NCBI GenBank assembly: GCA_951213105.1
Contig: OX578138.1
Location: forward strand, 65,199,040-65,263,039
Source: Amaurobius ferox
Taxonomy: Eukaryota; Arthropoda; Arachnida; Araneae; Amaurobiidae
Direction of reading: 5' to 3'
Length of the DNA stretch: 64,000 bases
Part shown: positions 53,453 to 63,939 of the stretch, piece after piece
Layout of the letters: each line of letters starts with the position of its first letter
How positions within the stretch are numbered: the first letter of the stretch is position 1
The notes under the pieces: generated by a model
The model's database searches: none
Told to the model about the DNA's origin: nothing
Seen by the model: the letters and a program-made list of their open reading frames with translations, nothing else
Translations under genes and position numbers: made by a program

Positions 53453-53712
53453 GCGAGAAGGATTACACTCGAAAGACCCGAGTTTGATTCCCGCCTCTGT
53501 CCAAACTGTCGCAGTGTTCACGTGGAGTACGATCATCTTAAACACGTGGGTTCGTAAATCATATCGAGAGGTTAGTGGTAGGAAAAGAAGGGTATGGTCC
53601 CTGTGGGTGCCTCTCCCATTGGGTTTCGGTCTAAATTTGTGACACTCCCCGGCCGTTTTATACTTTCTGGTAGGTTGGACGGTCTGGGTTGAAGAAAAAG
53701 AAGAAGAAATAT
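53453..53712 (+). mobile_element. SINE copy 5, right fragment
   Basis: Continues the head at 44358: GCGAGAAGGATTACACTCG, a B box GAGTTTGATTCCC, TGTTCACGTGGAGTACGATC, the GAGAGGTTAGTGGTAGG body, GGTTGGACGGTCTGGGTT, and a (GAA)n tail to about 53709. Together the two fragments make one SINE of normal length. Confidence 0.88.
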
Positions 53713-54835
53713 AATTTCTTGAGTATTTCTATTTACCTACGCTTTCGTATACGTTTACTTATTCTTATTTACCTGCGTTTTGTTTGAACTAAGTTTAAAT
53801 TACGACGGTTAGGAGAATTGGATCACTCATTTAGTTGGTGATTGGAGGTTAGCAGAAGGATCCACTTTTCACGACAGGACCGCCCATAAAAGGGCGCGGA
53901 CACAATTAGTTTGGTGGGGCCCGGACCACCAATATTTTCTTTTTGGGGTTAGAGAAGACATGAAAAATTCACAAAAATGAGAAAAACAAATATGAAGGAG
54001 GGTCCCGAGATGAATTTTTGTAGCAGGGCCCATAATGTCTACGGACCCCGATATCTAATTTTAATTTAGGCTATCTGCGTTCAAGACACATTCACCAATG
54101 CCAAGGTCAGCAACAAGACACGAGCAGGAATTGATTCCAAGGCTAGCCTCACTTGCTCACGCCACTGTTATGAAGAAAGACCTCAAAATTATGTTTTATT
54201 CCAATTACTTTTTCTTAAATTACATGCTGAATATTGAATGCGCAAATTGAGTTAATGAGAGGTAAGCGATCACGCAAACTTGGATCGTACATCCCATAAC
54301 GAGCTCTCATTTCTCCCCATTCATAGCATGTGATGCATTTGGTAAAAATTGCCCATTATCGGCGGGGGTGTGGGGGTGGGGTGACGGTACGGGTAATTTC
54401 TTCCAACAACACATTTTCTGTGAAACATATTAGAATGTTCTCTAGTAATGTTTCGCCATTTAGTGAAGGAATCAAACAGCGAGAGAAAAAAAAAGAAACG
54501 GGAGAAAAAATGCGTCGTTCCGACACGATACTTTAAAGATGTCAAAGTCGAGCGATTTGCGCGGGTGGAAAAAAGGCAGTTTCCAAACATGGCGCATGTC
54601 ATTATGCGCCTATTTATAGAATCTATTACTTGGAAGATGCAGTAAAAATAAAGAATCGGGAGAAAATGAGGGTGTTCACCATCTTCGGGAGAGAGAGAGA
54701 AAAGTAACTGCCTTTGCCGGATTTTATGAAGCATTAAATATTCATAAAAATATCTGAAGTGAGTGGCTCCACCAGACTTTCTTATCATATACATATAGTT
54801 GAATAAGACTGAACGTTTGAATAAGCGAAGAATTA
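53713..54835. other. No gene defended
   Basis: 53905-54060 has scattered GGGCCC-rich phrases. A 174-codon minus-strand frame (54845-54321) starts only at TTG, overlaps a SINE junction and shows no motif; I do not call it a gene. Confidence 0.5.
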
Positions 54836-54851
54836 CACAGCCCAAACCTAG

Positions 54852-55130
54852 GGCGCGGTAGCCCAGTGGTTAGCGCGCTGGAGTTGCACTCGGTAGGCCC
54901 GGGTTCGATTCCAGCCACTGCCAAAACTGCCGCCGTGTTCAAGTGGAGTACGATCACGTTAAACATGTGGGTCCGTAAGTCCTTCCGAGACGTTGGTGGT
55001 AGGGGAAGGAGGGTACGGTCCCTATGGATGCCTACCCCACTGGGTCCGGTCTAAATTGGGTGGCACTTCCCGGCCGTCCATACAGTTACCTTACACCTTT
55101 CTGGTAGGTCGGACGGTCTGGGTCTCAACA
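54852..55130 (+). mobile_element. tRNA-derived SINE, copy 4
   Basis: GCGCGGTAGCCCAGTGGTTA head, B box GGTTCGATTCC, standard body, and a short (AAC) tail. Flanked by ACAGCCCAAACCTAG (54837-54851) and ACAGCCCAAACTAG (55131-55144), a target duplication with one missing base. Its tRNA-like head is the cleanest in the window with copy 1. Confidence 0.92.
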
Positions 55131-55144
55131 ACAGCCCAAACTAG

Positions 55145-56225
55145 GTAGAAATTTAAAATTTTATATATACATGTTGGACTTGGCCTATAAATACTGATAA
55201 AAATCTAAACTCTTGGAATTCTGTTTGATAAATTTATAAATATCGGAATTTTCTGTTCTAACGTTCTTTCAGCTATAACTCGAGAACGGAAATTCGTTTT
55301 TATACCATCATACGCAGAAAAAGAAAAAAATCCTAAATTTTCTGAATTAATTCTATTGATGTACAATCAACTGTTCTTGAAATATTTTAATTTATTGTTA
55401 CGGCAGACGATTTTTGTTATATTTTATCAATGAATTTATTTATAGTTTTTTATTTCATATTCGTAACTATATGGAAACTTATTTACGTTTCCGATACGGA
55501 AATCGTTTGTTGGCTATTCTTCAAATTAGACAATTGAAAAATAATGCTATAATAAATTGATTTTATGCTTAAAATATTTGACAACGTTGAAAATATCACA
55601 ACATATAATGATTGGAAATGAAATATTCTACATACCGCAGCAATTTTCATGTTAATAGAACCATAAAATTTGCGACATTTTTATAGTTAAATTGAAACGG
55701 TTATTAATGTAATTTAAGTGTGTAGCTGTCACATTTAGTCAACACTAGTCATTTCATCCGTGCAAAGCGTGGGTGGAAATTGCTATTATATTTATATACC
55801 AGTTAGTTGCTCTATTTGTATTTCAATCACTATCAGAAAAACAAAAATCTTTTTCAGATATCATACCAAAGTCATTTTTTTATACTTATTCGTAAAAAGT
55901 CTTATTTTTCTGAATGCTTATTTTTCAAATTAGTGACGCCGATACATTGGATGCATTTTTCTAGAACATGTTTCCCGGATGTCTATTGAGATCTATCCCA
56001 TCAAATAAACACATAACCCTCTTTCCAACTTTAACATCTATTTATAAAAGAACTCAAAATCTTTTTCTTTTAAACTGCTTCTTATCATCTGTTTTGATAT
56101 TTTTTTCAGTTTTACAATTTCGCATGCACGTTACATCCGATAAACTAAAAATTTTGTTCGTAAAGGTAAGCAAATCAGGCTCAGTTAAATATTACGGTAA
56201 TTAAAAGTTCATAATTTTCATGTTA
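55145..56225. other. No gene; scraps of repeat D
   Basis: 55185-55460 contains a CTATAACTCGAGAACGG phrase and GGCAGACGATT, recalling repeat D. No gene. Confidence 0.45.
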
Positions 56226-56236
56226 AATCCCCCCTT

Positions 56237-56450
56237 GCCTAGACAGCCTGACTTACTCGAAGGTGTAAGGTGACCGTTTGGACGACTGGGATAGTTCCAC
56301 CCAATTTAGACCGGAACACAATGGGGGGGGGGGGGGAACACAGTGACCATACAGTCCTTCCCCTAACTCATAACATCACGGATGGAATTTTTGACCTACA
56401 TATTTACCGTAACCGTACTCCACGTAGACACGGCCACGTTATATCAGGAA
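56237..56450 (-). mobile_element. tRNA-derived SINE, copy 6, decayed
   Basis: Minus-strand copy: the plus strand shows CGAAGGTGTAAGGTGACCGT, CACCCAATTTAGACCGGAAC, a G-run at 56321-56335, and CGTACTCCACGTAGACACGG. The tRNA-like head is lost. Oldest copy in the window by divergence. Confidence 0.75.
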
Positions 56451-57050
56451 TCTCGTAAACTGCTGGCTCGTTATAAACGGATTTTACTGTATATTATGTT
56501 ACAGATGTACTTAAACAAATTCCCCGGCTTCGCTCGGGTCCTAAATAAGTGTCCCTTACGTATTAGTATTCTGCGAGGGCTTAATACGTCCTAAATAAAC
56601 TCTCTTTCTAGATAAGAACTCCTGATTTTAATAAAAATTATTCTCGCGTTTTCCTTTTGTGAATTTTTCCTTTTCATTTGTGAGATCATCAACACATAAG
56701 AACGACATTTTAATGACATAGCAACCGCCGCACGCATGCGCTGTCTTATGGAGTGAAATAGGTTAGTTACCATCGATATTGCGAATGTTAGCTTTTACAG
56801 ACTTACTAAAAAATTCATAAAAAAAGTCAGGAATAAATTAATTATATTTTTTTCATTATTAGAATACGAAGATATCATTCTATAGTCATGCCAATGATTA
56901 GATTTATTTGATTCTTTAATTCACGAATGCAACAAAATAAAAATGAAATAGCATAAAATATGTATGTTTTGATGAATTTATGGGTGACAGCTCTTTCGTT
57001 ACTCTCTGCTACGAAAGACACTCTCGATTATACTCACAGGCCCAAAGAAT
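56451..57050. other. No gene recognised
   Basis: A short phrase CCCCGGCTTCGCTCGGGTCC at 56521-56541 is unusually GC-rich. Nothing else. Confidence 0.5.
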
Positions 57051-57055
57051 TCTTT

Positions 57056-57120
57056 TAGGCCTAACGGTATAGCACGGGTCTACGATGCTCTTGGTTCCGA
57101 GTTCGAATCTCTTCCCCATA
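57056..57120 (+). tRNA. tRNA-like sequence, decayed
   Basis: A-box-like GGCCTAACGGTATAGCACGG and B-box GAGTTCGAATCTC about 35 bases apart. The acceptor stem does not pair. Probably a tRNA-derived repeat head. Confidence 0.35.
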
Positions 57121-57614
57121 ACTAAGGGGGATTTGCGGTCCCCACAAATTAAGAAAAGTAAAAATAACGAATATATTCTATTGATTCGATTTAGAGCTCA
57201 TTGATAAGAGTGTTTTTCAATTTTTCAGATAATGTCAAGATTGAAACACCGTGATTATATTTTTAGTCATTCAGGAATGGGAAAATTGCTCAAAATTAAG
57301 CTCCATCTTAAAATAACTAAAGAACTAAATAAAAAAAATTTACTCCGAAGTGTCTTAGAACCTGACCTGAACTATCAATGTACCGGATATCTTAGCTGTG
57401 TGTCGCTTAGATTTTCGCTACACGACCAACATACGAACGGGTAGATAAATAGACAGATAAACAGACACCTTCTTTTATCAAGATAAGTTCATTTTTCGTA
57501 TTTAAGTTAAGATGTCTGCCGTAAAATACCTTGCAATGATTCGAAAATATTTTATATGCATTTTGAGCGATAAAATAACCCGCCTCTCTATATAAAACAG
57601 TTTTTATTTTTAAA

Positions 57615-57766
57615 AATACAGTTTACAATTAATATCATTAAAGCCATATAATTTATATTATTACAAATATATACAATTAATATTATGAAAGTCATAATTA
57701 GATTGTATTATAAATACATGCAATTAAGATTTTCAAAGACATAATTAGATTGTATTACAAAAGACA
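57615..57766. repeat. About 55-bp tandem repeat, three diverged units
   Basis: ACAATTAATAT(C/T)AT(T/G)AAAG, CATAATTAGATTGTATTA and ACAAATA recur at about 57619, 57670 and 57720. Confidence 0.7.
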
Positions 57767-57811
57767 ACGACTATTTCTCCGGTTAGTCTAAAATTTACAT
57801 AGGCATTTCAA

Positions 57812-58270
57812 ATGCAGGATTCAAGTTATGTTTCACGACAGCTTAAGGACAACTTCGGCCCAGACTGTGGAACTATTTTAATTTGCGATCGCCCCTTCTG
57901 CGTCTTTGGTAGGGATGCAGGGGCGTTCTTCCCCATTTCGGCTCGCGCCGGAAACGGGCATCCCAGGATGCGCCGCAACCTCCAACAATCCATTTTGAAA
58001 CGGAATGAGGGATTGAATTGCGATTGCACGTTCGCTCACACGCATCAGGATGCCTTGAGTGCATTCTGTAGGAAGGGTCGGAGGAGATTGCTTTTGGGAA
58101 TTTTGTATATAACACATATGCTAGCAGAAAGTCTCTCTTCTGTTGGTTTTTTACTGAGGCTGAGCATCAAGAGGTTAAGATTGTTTGTCCTTATCCGAAA
58201 TCATGTTTATCATGATGCTGTTAGCTGTAGAATATTTCTAAATTTTTTTTTATTTTCATGCATAGTATAA
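57812..58270 (+). other. CpG-rich patch with a 152-codon open frame, unassigned
   Basis: From about 57840 to 58110 the sequence is clearly richer in G, C and CpG than the flanks (for example TCGGCTCGCGCCGGAAACGG). A frame from ATG 57812 runs 152 codons, but frames are open on the minus strand over the same bases too, which suits a GC-rich patch as much as a gene. The last third runs into an HP repeat copy. No domain recognised. It may be a promoter-type island or an exon fragment. Confidence 0.25.
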
Positions 58271-58420
58271 TGTATAGGGAAAGAATTGTGTCGAATTCGA
58301 GTTTTCGACGGGAAAGAACGTTTTAAACATTTCTGAACTCCAATCGAACTTTTTACAAGAATCCATTTGGAATCATTTTCGTTAACTGAATATCAATTCT
58401 GTCAGTTTGGTACTATGTTC
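58258..58420 (-). repeat. HP repeat, 3' end, inverted
   Basis: CATAGTATAATGTATAGGGA AAG at 58261-58283 is the right half of the hairpin. It is followed by TGTCGAATTCGAGTTTTCGA CGGGAAAGAACG, the reverse of the AACTCGAATTCG...CGACA phrase in other copies. Confidence 0.65.
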
Positions 58421-59225
58421 GTTCGTTTCAATACATTTGGGTATTTAAAAAACTCGCCAACTGGTCTATATTTTCAAACTGTCGCCAATAAAGGCACAGC
58501 GGCCCCGACTTTGTGGGTTCGAGATACGTTTTGAACCCCCAATAATTTTGTTGCGGGTTTCTCGAACTCCCAATATATTTGTGCGTATTTAGTAGGGAAA
58601 ATACATGCATATATTTTGTTTTGTTATCAATTCTTCCAGTTTTTCATTATTCATTTCCTGTTTACTATATATAAAGTGTGTATAGAAATTCCCCCCTCAG
58701 ACTGTTTATTGTATTCTGAATACAAGATTTTAACTCGGAAATAATTTAAAGATAAATTTGTTGATTTTTTTTAACATTAGTAAGAATACCTAAGAATACA
58801 TTTTACATTTTTTTCTTACTTTTATAAAGTGTGTTGAAAATTCACACAGTGTCTGTATATTGTATATAATAACGTTGCGCCTGCAAAAGCAAAATAAATG
58901 AAATGAATAATTATCTGGAGAAAAATAAATATTTTTCTGTACTGAACTATAATTCGCTTCATTTTAGCATTTCAGACGTCTTACTGTGCTAGATAATTTG
59001 ACTGAATGTAATTTAAATTGGACTTCAATATTTTGAAAAATGTATATGGGTCATTCGATTTAAAGTTTTCAGAACCCCTAATAACGTTTGAAGTCGGCGC
59101 CTACATAAATGCACATCATTTTGTTTTGGAATTTATAAATGCGACAAATCATCAAACTAAATATGAAATTATTTAATATGCCATGGACACCAGAATTGTC
59201 CGAAATGTAATATGAAGTCTGATTC
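58421..59225. other. No gene recognised
   Basis: A short inverted pair, GTATTTAAAAAACTCGCC near 58441 and TTTGTGCGTATTTAGTAGGG near 58568, is weak. Otherwise AT-rich. Confidence 0.45.
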
Positions 59226-59227
59226 AG

Positions 59228-59300
59228 GGTAGGACTGCAATGCAACAACCGACGTCTGAATCTCAAGATCAGCGTTCTACCGATTGTTATTCAGGGACAA
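59228..59300 (-). tRNA. tRNA-like sequence, decayed
   Basis: Minus strand has GAATAACAATCGGTAGAACG (A-box-like) and CTGATCTTGAGATTCAG, a good anticodon-arm hairpin. The B box is degenerate. Probably a pseudogene. Confidence 0.35.
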
Positions 59301-59839
59301 AAGAGGAAACCTCAGAACTTATCTCATGTGCTTTACCAACCGAGCTGCCCAAGCTTCCTAGGAACTAATGGTGGAACCATGAAGCTGGAAGTCCTTCTAG
59401 GACTTTCAGTTTCATGGGCGAACTTTCAAATATCCGCCCCCTCGTCTTCCTTACAAGATTCTGGCTTGGACTCTCTGGCATTCATAACTTTCTATAGCTG
59501 CTTATTTCACGTTTTTTCTCGGGTCTCTCTATAGCTCTGGGCCCCCCTACATTTCGGGGATTTTGCTGTATAGCAGTCAGTTCCACACCTGCTGAGAACC
59601 AACATAGAAGTGAATTTTTTCTTTTTCAAAAGTACATTTTTGAAAAGAAATATTGCTATTCGAAACCATGAATAAAACTGAACAACCTCACTGAGACGTG
59701 GAAGATTTATTTTTTCTAAGAACATTCTCATGGACAGGAACAATACGAGCTCATCCAATAAACTCATCAGTGACCAAGTCTCTGTATTTCTTAGAACCTG
59801 GCAGTGGGTTATTCGGGTAAAACTATTCTTGGAAAGTGT

Positions 59840-60153
59840 TGTGCGTCCTTGCAGGTGAATGCCCCATTCGGGCAGATCGATCGAGAGTGACGTCACAGAC
59901 AGCTCAGAATACCCGGTCGATCGATAGGTCACGGAAGCCCGGGCAGCGCCGGGGCTGAAGTGTAACAGGAGACTCCGGTGGCGCAAGATTTCGAGAGGGG
60001 CAAGTGACTTTACATCGGTTGAGGGGTATTAGTTTTCAGGGGAGGGGGGCACTAAGTATAGTGTGGGTATTTGCTTGGGATTATGTGGGTGTAAATTTCA
60101 AAGATTTCACTGGAAGATTCTGTGTCACGGAACGTCTTTGTTAAATTGAATTG
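59840..60153 (+). promoter_or_regulatory. Candidate promoter and non-coding first exon
   Basis: CpG-rich patch 59840-59990 with two CGATCGAT-containing phrases (59875-59885 and 59917-59925), a perfect CRE palindrome TGACGTCA at 59888-59895, and GCCCGGGCAGCGCCGGGGCT near 59936. Downstream, a strong splice-donor-like TTG/GTAAGTG lies at 60151-60160. This order (island, then donor) suits a promoter with a 5' untranslated exon on the plus strand. It is inference only; the 159-codon minus frame over the same bases starts at TTG and is not convincing. Confidence 0.3.
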
Positions 60154-60270
60154 GTAAGTGGTGTTACATGCTTTTTTAAAGTGCTCAGATTAGGTGCTGT
60201 TCTGGGAAACACGTACAAATGTATGAAAAGTTAAAAAGGTCTGAGGTGATCTTCTGAAATTTAATTAGTC

Positions 60271-61206
60271 ATTTAGCCCAGGGTCGTAGCCAGAAACGAA
60301 ATCGAAGAGGGGCTGGAGAGAATTTCAGAGGGCGCTCAGCAGTCCCGAAGGGGGGGGGGGGGCTCTCTCTAGACACATTTTTGGGGGTATGGGAAGCGCA
60401 GGGGAACGCATTAAAATATTAAATTTTAGTCTTCCAATAAAATGTTCTATTAAAAAATATTTTAATTAGTATAAACAAAATGCGATATTTTTTATTATTG
60501 GGAACCACTATTATTATGTGTTATTGCGTCAAAATCTATGTATAGCAAAGTCTATAGATCATTAGCATTTGTAAACTCTGATAATTATTATTATATATTT
60601 CAATCCGCATAAATTACTATATAAATTATTAATACGTAATAAATTGTATAGATATATTTGTAAGATAATAGCTGATTGTAAAAATCCATAGAGCTACTGT
60701 ACATCAATATTAATGTATAATAATTACAATTGATTTTATTAGAAGTATTAACTAGTATCAAAGCTCTTAATCGAAGGAAATTTCTAAAATTTGATACAAG
60801 TTAACACGTAATAATAACTGTATAACTACTTATCAGTTGATTTTAACAATGTATGACAATGAACTCTAATAATACCAAAGTATACTATTGTTTTAATTTA
60901 ATTTTTAAAAATTTTAAATATCTTTAAATTAAATATTTAAATAAATTGATGATCCTCAGTACAACCACAGATTGAGCTCAACTGAAAAAATATTATTTCT
61001 GTACTAGTATTCAAAATGAAATAATTTATAAAATATTCACAAAATGCAATTTTTCATGCAAAAATTCAATGATATGTTGGATGAAATTTCATATCACTAC
61101 TAAAGACTAATGTTTTTATCAGAGGTGGGTGGGTGTAGGGCTGAGTATACCTTTTGGGAGGGATTAAACTCTCTGGCCCATGCTTGGCTATGGCCCTGAT
61201 TTAGCG
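60271..61206. repeat. 8-bp target site duplication of the hAT MITE
   Basis: ATTTAGCC at 60271-60278 and ATTTAGCG at 61199-61206, 7 of 8 bases equal. Confidence 0.75.
60279..61198. mobile_element. hAT-type non-autonomous element (920 bp)
   Basis: Ends CAGGGTCGTAGCCA and, inverted, CAGGGCCATAGCCA, 12 of 14 bases equal. The CAGGG...TAGCCA ends with an 8-bp duplication are characteristic of hAT elements. A G-run (60350-60362) lies near the left end, and a G-rich phrase near the right. The middle is AT-rich with no transposase remnant. Confidence 0.8.
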
Positions 61207-61214
61207 TTTCCTTG

Positions 61215-61410
61215 AATTTAAGGCCTTTCTTGAATTTTTCAAGAAAACTTTATTGTCCTCAAGTTTTCCTTTTGAATTCTCAATTCTAAGAATTTTATAA
61301 TTAATCTCTTGATTTCTTGAATCTTTTATTCTTGAAATATATCCTCTAATCTTTTATTCAAAGATTTTTTGAAAATTCCTTGAATCCTATTTGAAACTTT
61401 CTTTGAATTT
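61215..61410. repeat. CTTGAATTTT-type degenerate simple repeat
   Basis: TTCTTGAATTTTTCAAG-like phrases recur at 10-25 bp intervals. The pattern is low-complexity and diverged. Confidence 0.6.
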
Positions 61411-61619
61411 TCTTCGACTTGCGTCATCAATGGATGATATTTGTTTCTATAAAAGGGGAAAAGCTACATGTAGAGTTGGTATTGATTGGAATTAAGTGAA
61501 TGCAAATTAAAACGAATATTACAGATTCCTTGACAGAAGGTAGTTTCATTCAGTAAATTTGTCTAAGTTAGGTTATGTTTGTAATAGTAAATGTCTCATT
61601 AAGATCATGATTAAACAAG

Positions 61620-62640
61620 AAAGATCAATCATGTATAAAGCATTGATTATGAAACATTTTCCGACTGAAATGCAATTTTATCTAAACATCTTTAAAATGG
61701 GATGCATTCAGCGCTGACATTTTTTAAATTATCACAGTTCTACTACTTGAAAACTTAAAACTTCATAGAAAACGACAATGCTAGTTACACAAAATGAAGT
61801 TTATTCAAATGACCTCATCGAAATATAAATCGTCTGCCTCTCTATATAAAATGAATTAATATTTCATTCATATCACTTATATTCCAGACTTCAGAGCTAA
61901 ATAATTTTGCATGAGAAAAAATTCAGCAATTCTTATACTACTCATCTTATAACCGCTTTAGAAATAAATAAAGTTTGTGATCATTTAAAATAAAAAATAT
62001 TAAAGTTGATTTGCACAGAATTTAGATACACAGATAATACGCAAAAATAAAGTGGTTTTATGACGGATGAAACACTAAATATAATTTTAAACGATCTTTA
62101 CACAGCGGAAAAAAAAGGAAGCCATATTTTATTTTGAAATGAATCACGTGATCTCTTCATATATCATGAGTGTCATTATTATTTCAATTTTTATTTAAAA
62201 AACTACCTAACATATTTTCTGAAAATATGTTTACATATTTATGTGATAATTTAAATTTTTTAAAATTTTCGAAGCAATCTATGAATAATTTCTATGAGTT
62301 TTTAACTCCGCTTAAAAAAATGTTTGAAAACAGTTACTCTAGGAAAGGCAGGAAAATGTCTGTCACAGATAGACATTATCCCGTCTTTTCCATTTTAATG
62401 CAAGTCTCACATGGTTAATGTATTTCATTTTTTCAGTCCGAGTTAAATCCAAAATTAATTGGGTGGTATTATGCATTTTCAGTCCCAAACATTCCATCTC
62501 ATCAGCGTACTAAAATACTATTGAGATAAAGTCATTTTTACGGAAGTTGTCGTGGGAACGGACAAATAGACAGACGGACAGAATGACCAATCATAAATAC
62601 CTTCAACTATGTTGGAAAGTGTTAAAAATAAGGCTGAGGT
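61620..62640 (-). repeat. Dispersed repeat F, copy 2, inverted
   Basis: Reverse complement of the element at 41655-42740. Its end (61620-61665) has ATCAATCATGTATAAAGCAT TGATTATGAAAC once only, without the palindrome of copy 1. It contains an extra segment around 62250-62412 absent from copy 1. Confidence 0.78.
62333..62412 (+). repeat. About 78-bp repeat, copy 1
   Basis: ACAGTTACTCTAGGAAAGGC, AGGAAAATGTCTGTCACAGA, TAGACATTATCCCGTCTTTT, CCATTTTAATGCAA. It matches 63277-63353 in the same orientation and contains a small hairpin (AATGTCTGT..ACAGATAGACATT). Lies in the segment inserted in repeat F copy 2. Confidence 0.8.
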
Positions 62641-62644
62641 GCAC

Positions 62645-63275
62645 GTATTCGGATCTTGGAATACCTGTCTTCCAAATTTCATAGTCGTACGGCGCTCAGA
62701 TTTTTTCCGCTACAGACTGCGCAGACATCTTTCTTTATTATGTAAGATTAAAAATACAGCGATTTAAGTGCAAAATTTCCCCCACACTTTTAAAGGCCTC
62801 ACAGGTTTGGAACACAAACTATCATGACTGTCGATTTTGCTTTATGTACAAGAGTGCCTCCCCCGACTTCGACATTATAAATCTCATGAAAAAGAGTGGT
62901 AAAAAATATCGCAGGAGATGTGCATCATTTAGTATGTACTGGAGCGGGTACGAAGGCTTTTCACAATTTCATACAAAAAAAAAAAAATTAAAAAAAAAAG
63001 GGAGGAGGGGAGGGGTGTATAGATGATGTGGTGAGAATGAGTGAGTTTGAATCATTTTGTTGTGACACGAGAGCTTCAATTATAGTTGATGCGAGGTTTG
63101 TTTGAGGAAACCAAAAGGGCAGGAATAAAAATATGTGCACAAAAGAGTATTAAAATTCTTGATAGCTCCATCGAAAATTAAGTGCACACATCACTTGCTA
63201 CTCTAAAAAAATAATTAGTAAAACAGCCTATAGATAATGAAAAAGTGCCTCTTTCATCAGGATAAATAAGACAGA
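62645..63275. other. No gene recognised
   Basis: An A-rich tract at 62974-63000 runs into a G-rich one. No gene. Confidence 0.5.
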
Positions 63276-63276
63276 A

Positions 63277-63353
63277 CAGTTACTCTAGCAAAGGCAGGAA
63301 AATGTTTGTCACAGATAGACATTTTCCCGTATTTTCTATTTTAATGCAAATAT
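63277..63353 (+). repeat. About 78-bp repeat, copy 2
   Basis: Second copy of the sequence at 62333-62412, differing at a handful of positions. Confidence 0.8.
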
Positions 63354-63364
63354 TTACCTTTTTT

Positions 63365-63560
63365 AGTATTTAACAGTATAGAGTATGTATAGAGAAAGTA
63401 TTGTTTGTCTGAAATTTTTGGGATTCGAGATTTTTACAGATAAGTCCATTTCAAGACCTTTTGGATAGATCTGTGTTGTTATCTCTTTCTCTAAGCGTGC
63501 ATGCGCGTGTTTCTATGTGTGTGTAGGGATGAGTGCGTCCGTGTGCAAGCACACGTGTAT
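63365..63560 (-). repeat. HP repeat, 3' end, inverted, decayed
   Basis: ACAGTATAGAGTATGTATAGAGAAAGTATTG is a decayed hairpin end. It is followed, in reverse order, by a CGAGATTTTTAC phrase, and a GTGTGT/GCGTG tract at 63500-63570 stands in the microsatellite position. Confidence 0.5.
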
Positions 63561-63570
63561 GTGTGTGCGA

Positions 63571-63925
63571 GGCGTGCATATGATAACTCAATAACAAATG
63601 CACTCACTGTCATAACGTTTTATGTGTGCATAGATTATGTAAACATTTAGAGCTTAATATAGTTTTTAGTAATCTGCATAATTTTAACTTAAATAGATTG
63701 AAATTAGAATGTTCAAGCGGTATTTTCTATATAGAAACAAGGAGAATTTCCGGAACAATGGTGGCAGTTTATGGGAGAAAATAATAGGTTGAACTACATG
63801 AATATATGAATGCCATTAATCATGTAAGGCAAATGCATCCAACTCAGTGGAAGAACAGTCCTCTAGCCATCTAAAAGAACTTTTACGGGAAAAAAAAAAG
63901 ACTTGGATGCGAAATCTAAAAAAAT
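63571..63925. other. No gene recognised
   Basis: AT-rich. Confidence 0.45.
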
Positions 63926-63939
63926 ATTCATGCTTTTTG

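Noticed and set aside
54321..54845. 174-codon minus-strand open frame as a gene
   Set aside because: Starts only at TTG, overlaps a SINE boundary, contains translated A- and G-rich simple sequence, and shows no family motif.
59507..59986. 159-codon minus-strand open frame as a gene
   Set aside because: Starts at TTG in a GC-rich patch where long frames are expected. Contains a KKKK stretch from simple sequence; no domain.
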